Assembly: GCA_002118135.1 (NCBI GenBank)
Contig: BDIU01000097.1
Location: forward strand, 1 to 64,000
Direction of reading: 5' to 3'
Source of the DNA: Trebouxia sp. TZW2008
Lineage: Eukaryota > Chlorophyta > Trebouxiophyceae > Trebouxiales > Trebouxiaceae
DNA length: 64,000 nt
The notes under the pieces were generated by a model. The model was not told the origin of the DNA. It saw nothing but the letters and a program-made list of their open reading frames with translations, and did no database searches. The first letter of the stretch is position 1; each line of letters opens with the position of its first letter. Shown piece by piece: positions 58,216 through 64,000 of this stretch. Made by a program: the position numbers and the translations under genes.

Positions 58216-59154
58216 ATAGAGCAGAACGCCAGCTGCACGGCTGTGCGCAGCCACGCAGCTTTCCAAACTTCTACAAAAAGCTGGTCAGTCTCTGTCTGTC
58301 TGTCGGCCTCAGACAGAAGCTTGTGCCGTACCCGCCATGTGGTTGTGTTGGACTGACGTGCCGCGCGCAGCCGCTGTTGTGGATGCTGCCTGGCAATACC
58401 TGCAGATGCGACACTCAAGCAGACATGCGGGCATTGCCGTTTGCAGGCAACATTCGTAGCTGTGTCAGGCAAAGGAAATCGATATTTGCAGGAGTGCGCG
58501 ATTGCTCTGGCTGCCAGAGTCTGGCATGCTGATTTCTCCCATGAAAGTTCATCCACTTTGTGCAATATTGCCCAAAATGTAAAAGGTGAGCATTTTTCGT
58601 CTTTCAACTTTGGTATGAATTCACATATTGAGAGACGCAACAGCCTGGTGATGCAGCTCTGGTTCAGATATTGCATTAGTTACCACAGTCTAGACAGCTT
58701 AGCTGACCTACAGGTCTCATGTGTCATGAACTCCAATTGAAGTCAGCCTTGCCAGTGCCGCTTTGGCATGATCAGCTGCTGCAGGCACTGGTAGATCCAG
58801 AATCACTTCATGTCAAGCTCTCAAAAGCATTGCAATCCCAACTCAGCCCCCATTTACATTCACTGGTCGCGTGAGTCTTGCACCAAACAACGTTGATACT
58901 GATTCCATCGTTGCATTATGTCACAACAGACAGACGCTCAGTTCCTGCTGCCCTTGCACAGGTAAGAATAGAGAGAGAGAGAGTAATTTTACATGCTTTA
59001 GCCAACAATAGTGCACAACCCTTTGCACAGAATGATGTAAGTGTGATGGTGCGAAGCATCCAGCTGCGGCTGGAACCTTCTTGCATGGCTTATATATTTG
59101 CTGCGTGCAGTGCGATCGCGACATAAGCGCTAGTCTTTCAGTACAGCATTTGCA
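58216..59154. promoter_or_regulatory. Divergent promoter region (membrane protein / BAG protein)
   Basis: 939 bases between the two divergent start codons. Open frames here are antisense or 5' shadows of the neighbours. A short (GA)n run is at about 58971-58982. No specific elements were assigned. Confidence 0.5.
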
Positions 59155-62100
59155 ATGGACGACTTCTGGGGGCTCGGCTCGCAATTTGCCTCACCAGATT
59201 TGTACAACCTTGCTCGTTCGTCGTACCCGCATGCATATCAGGTGAGTACCCTTGCACGCTTACCCTCAGGATCTCAGCAACAAGCGTGACGATCTTGGAC
59301 ACAATTTACTGTTGCTTCTGCATGCACAGGACCCATTTCGTGGGCAAAACGCTGTCTATCGGGACCCCGAAGAGTTCTACAATCCTGCCGGATTTGCAAG
59401 GCCAGCAAGCGCGTATCATGCTTATCATCCGCCACCCAGGCGTCATCAGCATAGCCCTGACGCATTCTCTCAGCCTTTGAGTCCACACCAAGCGCCACGT
59501 CGGCCCCAGCGATTTCACTTGCACGAGTCTGATCCTGGATACATCGACCTGCGGTTCCTGCCAGGCTTTCAATACCACTCGCTGGGACCACGATCTGGAT
59601 ACTTGACACAGGGGCAAGAGCCTGCAGGTCAGCACTCCCGCAGTTGACTCAGCAGACATCTCCCGTGTGCCTGCTGACGCACTCGTATTGTTTTCCAGCT
59701 GACTCTGACTGTCATCTCCCGCAGGAACCTATGGCAGATCTGAGCAAGGCTCGCCACGGCGGCCGCGACCAAGACCCCGACAGGTTGCTATCGAAGATGA
59801 CGATCCTGCAAAGACTGGCATTGCTGGGCTACCTTTTGCTTTTGGTGGAACAAACCCTGGAGCACGCTACTCTCAGCAAGCTTCTCAGCCAGCTTCTCAC
59901 CGCAGCCAAGCAGCTTCTGAGTCAGACGATGCTGGAGAAGCTGATGATCTGGAGTCAGAGCAGCAAAGGCTGCTGTTCCTTAGGCAGCAGCAGCAGCTCA
60001 AAGAGAGGCGCTTGAGACAGCAGAAGGAACAACAAGATCAGGAGTACAGGTCAGCACAACATGTTTGCCTCTAATTGCAGCAACAGCTGTCATTCATTGT
60101 CGTTGCTCCTATGGAAGGACATGTGCAAAGTCTGGGCGCGATCATGTCATGGTGCCCTGATGACGAGTAACATTTATCCAATGCTGCCTCCCTGACCCAA
60201 CAGGAGGTTAACCCCTGACCAATGTGCGCACCCACTTTGCATGCCTCCATGCTTGCTTGTGATTGACAGCAGCAGCTCAGCAAACCTCTCAGCACAATCT
60301 GCGCAAAACGCAATATACAACTATAATCAGTTGCGGTCTCACTTGAATCACTTGCCGAGGCTCACAAACGCCTGCTATTCAAACGCCACAGGCCATCAAC
60401 AAAGCGTTGTACATGCTGTTGCTCATTGCCTTGCAGCTTTCTATGCCTTCTCAAGCTTGTCATGCGTGTTCAGTATGCCCCGTCAGCTTTTGTACTGCAT
60501 GACATTTGCCCATGAACTCCATGTTGCACTTGCTGTTGGCAGCTTTGCGCCAGCAGAAGTGCATGCAGAAACTGTTGTATTGCGCAAATTGTGCTCAGGC
60601 TGGAAGTGGTGTGAAAGTCAATGGCTTCAGTAGATACCTAGCTGGGCCTGCTGAGCCTGTCTAGCATGCGTTTTGGATGGATGAATGAATGAATGAAAAT
60701 GAGCGAATCTTGTGTGCAGGGCTGCTAAAGAGGCTCAGGAGCGCAGATTCAGGGAGCGAGTTGAGCAGCTCATTGCTCAGGACGAGCGCCGAGCAGACGA
60801 GGAGCGAGAGAGGCGTCGAGCACAGCAGCTGCATGAAGCGCAAAGGCAACAGGGTGCCCAACAGCAATTACAGTATCAGAGGTTGCAGGAACAAGAGTTG
60901 TGGCATCAACAGCAGGAGCGTTATGAGGCTGAGCGCCGTCAGAGATTGCAGGTGCAAAGGCGAGAGCGGCAGTCGAGGCAAGAGCAGCTTGCTGAACAGG
61001 AGTATGAGGCTCACAGGCGGGAGCAAGAAGAGCAGGAACGGTACATTGCGCAGCAGCAGCAGCTGCTACGTGAGCAGCAGCAGCAAAGACGAAGAGCAAG
61101 GCAAGCTGAGGCCGAGTCTCAACTCAGGCAGCCCACTCAGCAAGGAAAAGCAGAGAGCTCAGGAGCTGCAAATGCACAGCATGCACAGCATGCACAGCAT
61201 GCACAGCAGCAGGCAGGCGGTCTCACCGCAGACCAAATCCAGCAGCAGCCGCATCAGAGCTTTGGTCAGCAGCAACAGCAGCGGCAAGCAGGTGGTCTCT
61301 TTGCAGACCGGCTTCAGCCGCAGCAGGGTTCTGGCAAACAGCAGCAGAAGAGGCAGGGTGGCGGCTTGACTGTTGAGCAGCTGCAGCAGCAGAAGTTTGA
61401 CGAGTTGTATCAACAGTGGTCGCAGCTGCAAGCAGAGCAAGCCAAGCATCACAGCGCTGCAAAAGCTCAGCAGCCCAAAGGAAATCAGCAGCAGGCAGAG
61501 TCAGGCAAGCATCATGGCGTTGCAAACGCTCAACAGCCCAGAGAAAGACAGCAGCAGCAAGAAGGCTCGACAACTTCAAAGCAGCACACGGAGCAGGCTA
61601 AGCATCACAGTGCTGCACAACTTCTGCAACCTAGAGACAGCCAGCAGCAGGAAGAAGATTCAAGGATAGTGGAGCAGCTTGAGTCCAAGGCTTCACTGAA
61701 ACCAGATGATACAGTTGTGATCATTCAGAAGCTGTTAAGGGGTCAGCGCTTGCGCAATGAGCGCCCACTGCTGGAGAAGCTGTTACAAGCCAACAATAAG
61801 CTCAACAATGTGGCTAGCAGGTAGCACTTCATGCATCAAGGTTCAAGAACTTCATGAAAGCAAGCCTTGGGTGGTGCATGTAATCCAGCCCACAATTTTG
61901 GCAAAGCCATGCTCATAGCTAAATCCCAAATGGCAACTGCTCATTGTTCATGTTGCTGCTGTACATCACTTTCACACTCTTTTAGCGGCATTAACTGCTG
62001 CTTAAGCAGAGGTGATGCATCAACATCTGTAACAACAGCTTCTGCGCTTAAAGAGTGTTGCGGCAGTTGGTCTTATACATGCCAACAGTTGTATCTTGCT

Positions 62101-63414
62101 GTGCTTCAGCAGCAAAGTTGAATCTGACTTGTTTGAATGCATAGATGCTTCACCTATTTTCTTTGAATGCATAGATGCTTTACAAGATTCTGATCCCACC
62201 CAAGTGTGTGCTTGCAGACTAGAAGAGGTGGTTGATTGCATAGATGCCTTGCGGCATCCTGAATCCAGCCCACCCATGGCCAAGCTGAACCACTCCTAGG
62301 GGATCCTGATTTTAGACTTCTCCGACCTAAGCTTGAACTCTGTTTTTGCAGACTTGAAGCCGTGATTGATCGCATAGATGCCTTACGGCATCCTGAATCC
62401 AGCCAGCCAATGGCCAAGCTGAAGCATTTTGAAGGCCAGCAGGAGTCTCCAGAGCAGCTGCAGAAGCAGCTGCTAGAGCTGAGCGAGCTCAGCATGCAAG
62501 TCGTGCTCAGCATGGATGATCTGCATAGCGAAGCCAGAGAGGTATGGTCTTGCATGTCATTGAATTCGTTCTGACAGAACTGTTCCGAGGCATTTCTATG
62601 CTTCTGTGAGCAACTATTAGGGTCATGCTATTTCACTTGCAAACATAGAAGTTGTCATGTGTACGATGTCATAAATTCAGATTATGCTGTTAGAGCCGAA
62701 TATTAGTGTTGTATTCAAGCTTTTGTAATGCACAGCAAAGTGGGTCTGGTGTGGGCTGCTCATGATTGCGGAAGCTGCCTCTATTATGCCTGACCACGGT
62801 AGTCATGCGTCATGCACCTAGACCATTGGATCCTTCTTCCTTGGCATACTCCTTTCTTCTTCTTCGCCTTGCAAGTGTCCACTGCTCATGTGATCAACCT
62901 TGCTAGCTGGCTTCAGCTTGCTGACCCATTCCTCTTCTGCTTACAGGTAAGAAGTTTGCGTAAACGTATGGTCAAAAGAGCGCTGGCATTGATGGAGCAG
63001 ATTGACATCACCAAAGCTGGCATGCTCAGATCTGTCATGGACACTCACCTTCACGATGATCAATCTGAGTTCAGCAACTTTGAGTCAGACTCAGATGCAG
63101 CGAGCAACGATCATCCCAATGATGCCAAAGCTCAAGCAGAAGAAGGAGGCGAGCACAAGCAGCAGACTGGTGATGAGTCAACAGGCCCAAAGGAGCTGAC
63201 AGCAGAGGAGAAAAGTGATGAGCTTGTGACTAATGCCCTGAATCAGCTAAATATGGCTCAAACAGAGGGAATCAATTGTGACCAAGCAGAGCAACACAAG
63301 GAAACAGGGAATGGTACCCAAGACACATCGGCAGCTGGCACTATTCAGAATGGTCATTCAGTTGGTGCAGAAGACGAAGCTGTTACCAGCAGACATGCAG
63401 TCCAAGCAGACTGA
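59155..63414 (+). CDS. IQ-motif and BAG-domain co-chaperone-like protein
   Basis: Six exons join exactly in frame: 59155..59241, 59330..59627, 59725..60049, 60720..61820, 62352..62541, 62947..63414; 822 residues. The Pro/His/Arg-rich N-terminus (MDDFWGLGSQFASPDLY) is followed by a long Arg/Glu/Gln coiled coil (RERVEQLIAQDERRADEERE) and Gln-rich repeats (AQHAQHAQHAQ). Next come an IQ motif (VVIIQKLLRGQRLRNE), predicted to bind calmodulin, and a BAG-like helical region (NNKLNNVASRLEAVIDRI, ELSMQVVLSMDDLHSEA, RMVKRALALMEQIDI). The tail is acidic and hydrophilic. IQ followed by BAG is the plant BAG5-8 arrangement, in which BAG binds the Hsp70 ATPase domain. The assignment rests on order and pattern, not alignment. 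A competing truncated exon lies at 62218-62299 and a retroposon tail abuts the exon 4 acceptor. Confidence 0.82.
60630..60705 (+). mobile_element. Retroposon-like short repeat with (GAAT)n tail, copy D
   Basis: ATACCTAGCTGGGCCTGCTG, AGCCTGTCTAGCATGCG, then TTTTGGATGGATGAATGAAT. It ends 15-20 bases before the acceptor of BAG exon 4 (60720), so the tail lies within the polypyrimidine/branch region of that intron. Confidence 0.68.
62218..62299 (+). pseudogene. Duplicate BAG exon start ending in a stop (possible poison exon)
   Basis: CTTGCAG acceptor then 82 bases about 85 percent identical to the start of exon 62352..62541. Spliced to exon 4 it stays in phase and reads RLEEVVDCIDALRHPESS then PPMAKLNHS and TAG. 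The true exon reads RLEAVIDRIDALRHPESS. Two fainter relics of GCATAGATGC lie at 62139 and 62168. Use of this acceptor would remove most of the BAG domain. Confidence 0.75.
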
Positions 63415-64000
63415 CAAGCTCCTTAGATAGGCATTTGCAGTCGTAAGCGCAGCATAGCCGATTGCAATATGAGACAGTGTATGAGACAATACCAATATGA
63501 GACAGCTTTGCAGGGTGGCCCATGTGCTTTTGCGTGATTGCTCATCTTTGCATGTAGCCAAGCTGAGTTGAATTAGTCTGATCATTGATTGGTGCAATGA
63601 GCTACTGTAACACATGTCAATCAAAGTGTGACACTCCTGTAGTTCTGTAGTTGTACTGCAAACTCCTCTTGCCTTATGGCCTCATTGCTTTGTGCTGCTG
63701 CTTTCTCATTGCAAATACGTCTTGTGCAGATGTGGCGCTTCATGTGTGCATGGGGATAAGGCTGCACCTGATCTATGCAATGAGTGGCGCTCCGGTTTCG
63801 CTTCTCAACTAGCTCGAGCGCTGGCGCATGTGCACATGCAAGTGCATGTTACACTTATTGTCCACAGCCACACCAAAGTGTGAGCGCCTAAGGGTGTTGT
63901 TCGCCATTTAGCGGATGACGTAACCTGCCCTTTCAAGTGACATTGGCTTGAAAGCCAGCACACAGGCTGCTAACGAGCAAGCAGGTGATGCAGTCAAGAA
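63415..64000. other. Intergenic region at right edge
   Basis: No gene, RNA or repeat is recognised. A few short open frames (maximum about 88 codons, antisense to the BAG 3' end) lack support. Confidence 0.5.

Noticed and set aside
60689..61369. 226-codon frame overlapping BAG exon 4 in another frame
   Set aside because: It is a Ser/Arg-rich shadow caused by the CAG/GAG-rich coiled-coil coding sequence. The exon 4 frame is fixed by exact phase joining on both sides.

Overview
The window is nuclear DNA of a green alga, most likely a trebouxiophyte-like chlorophyte. Genes are dense, with many GT-AG introns that often carry repeats. Histone genes contain introns and end in a 3' stem-loop. There is an outer-dynein-arm docking protein, so the organism should build motile flagella at some life stage. 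Plant-type families are also present (GDT1/UPF0016, IQ+BAG co-chaperone, ATP10-like assembly factor). Class-level placement is inference; no organellar or bacterial genes are seen.

Layout: the 3' stem-loop of a histone gene lying off the left edge (36-54); divergent H4 (-) and H2A (+) pair (1382-2773); tRNA-Gln(CUG) (-); an unidentified, exon-rich minus-strand gene (3748-about 10190); a minus-strand leucine-rich-repeat gene (10401-13140); GDT1-family transporter (+, 13628-15893); an unidentified large minus-strand gene (about 17302-26653); ODA1/DC2 (CCDC114) docking protein (+, 26743-35254); MIF/tautomerase (+, 35817-36537); glutathione S-transferase-like gene (-, about 38150-40422); a seven-membrane-span protein (+, 41215-45778); ATP10 (-, 46244-49309) with a polyglutamine insertion; a single-pass membrane protein with signal peptide (-, 50875-58215); and an IQ/BAG-domain coiled-coil protein (+, 59155-63414). 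Most exon models were checked by hand for splice sites and phase. ODA1 (544 aa), MIF (122 aa), GDT1 (241 aa), ATP10 (368 aa), the 7TM protein (387 aa) and the BAG protein (822 aa) close exactly in frame.

The most unusual property cuts across genes. Many introns are filled with tandem, decayed copies of the neighbouring exon edge. Copies 5' of a real exon carry the acceptor and the start of the exon; copies 3' of it carry the end of the exon and the donor. Spacing between copies is often 184-204 bp (for example 196-197 bp three times running at 54.6-55.2 kb), which is close to a nucleosome repeat length. Introns here appear to have grown by tandem duplication across splice junctions. Some copies remain potential poison exons (BAG gene 62218-62299; GDT1 15024-15091). 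Three dispersed short repeats are also visible: a TA-flanked MITE with pogo-like ends (four copies, one overlapping a coding exon edge), a retroposon-like element with a (GAAT)n/(GGAT)n tail (four copies), and a third family centred on a CACATGTG palindrome.
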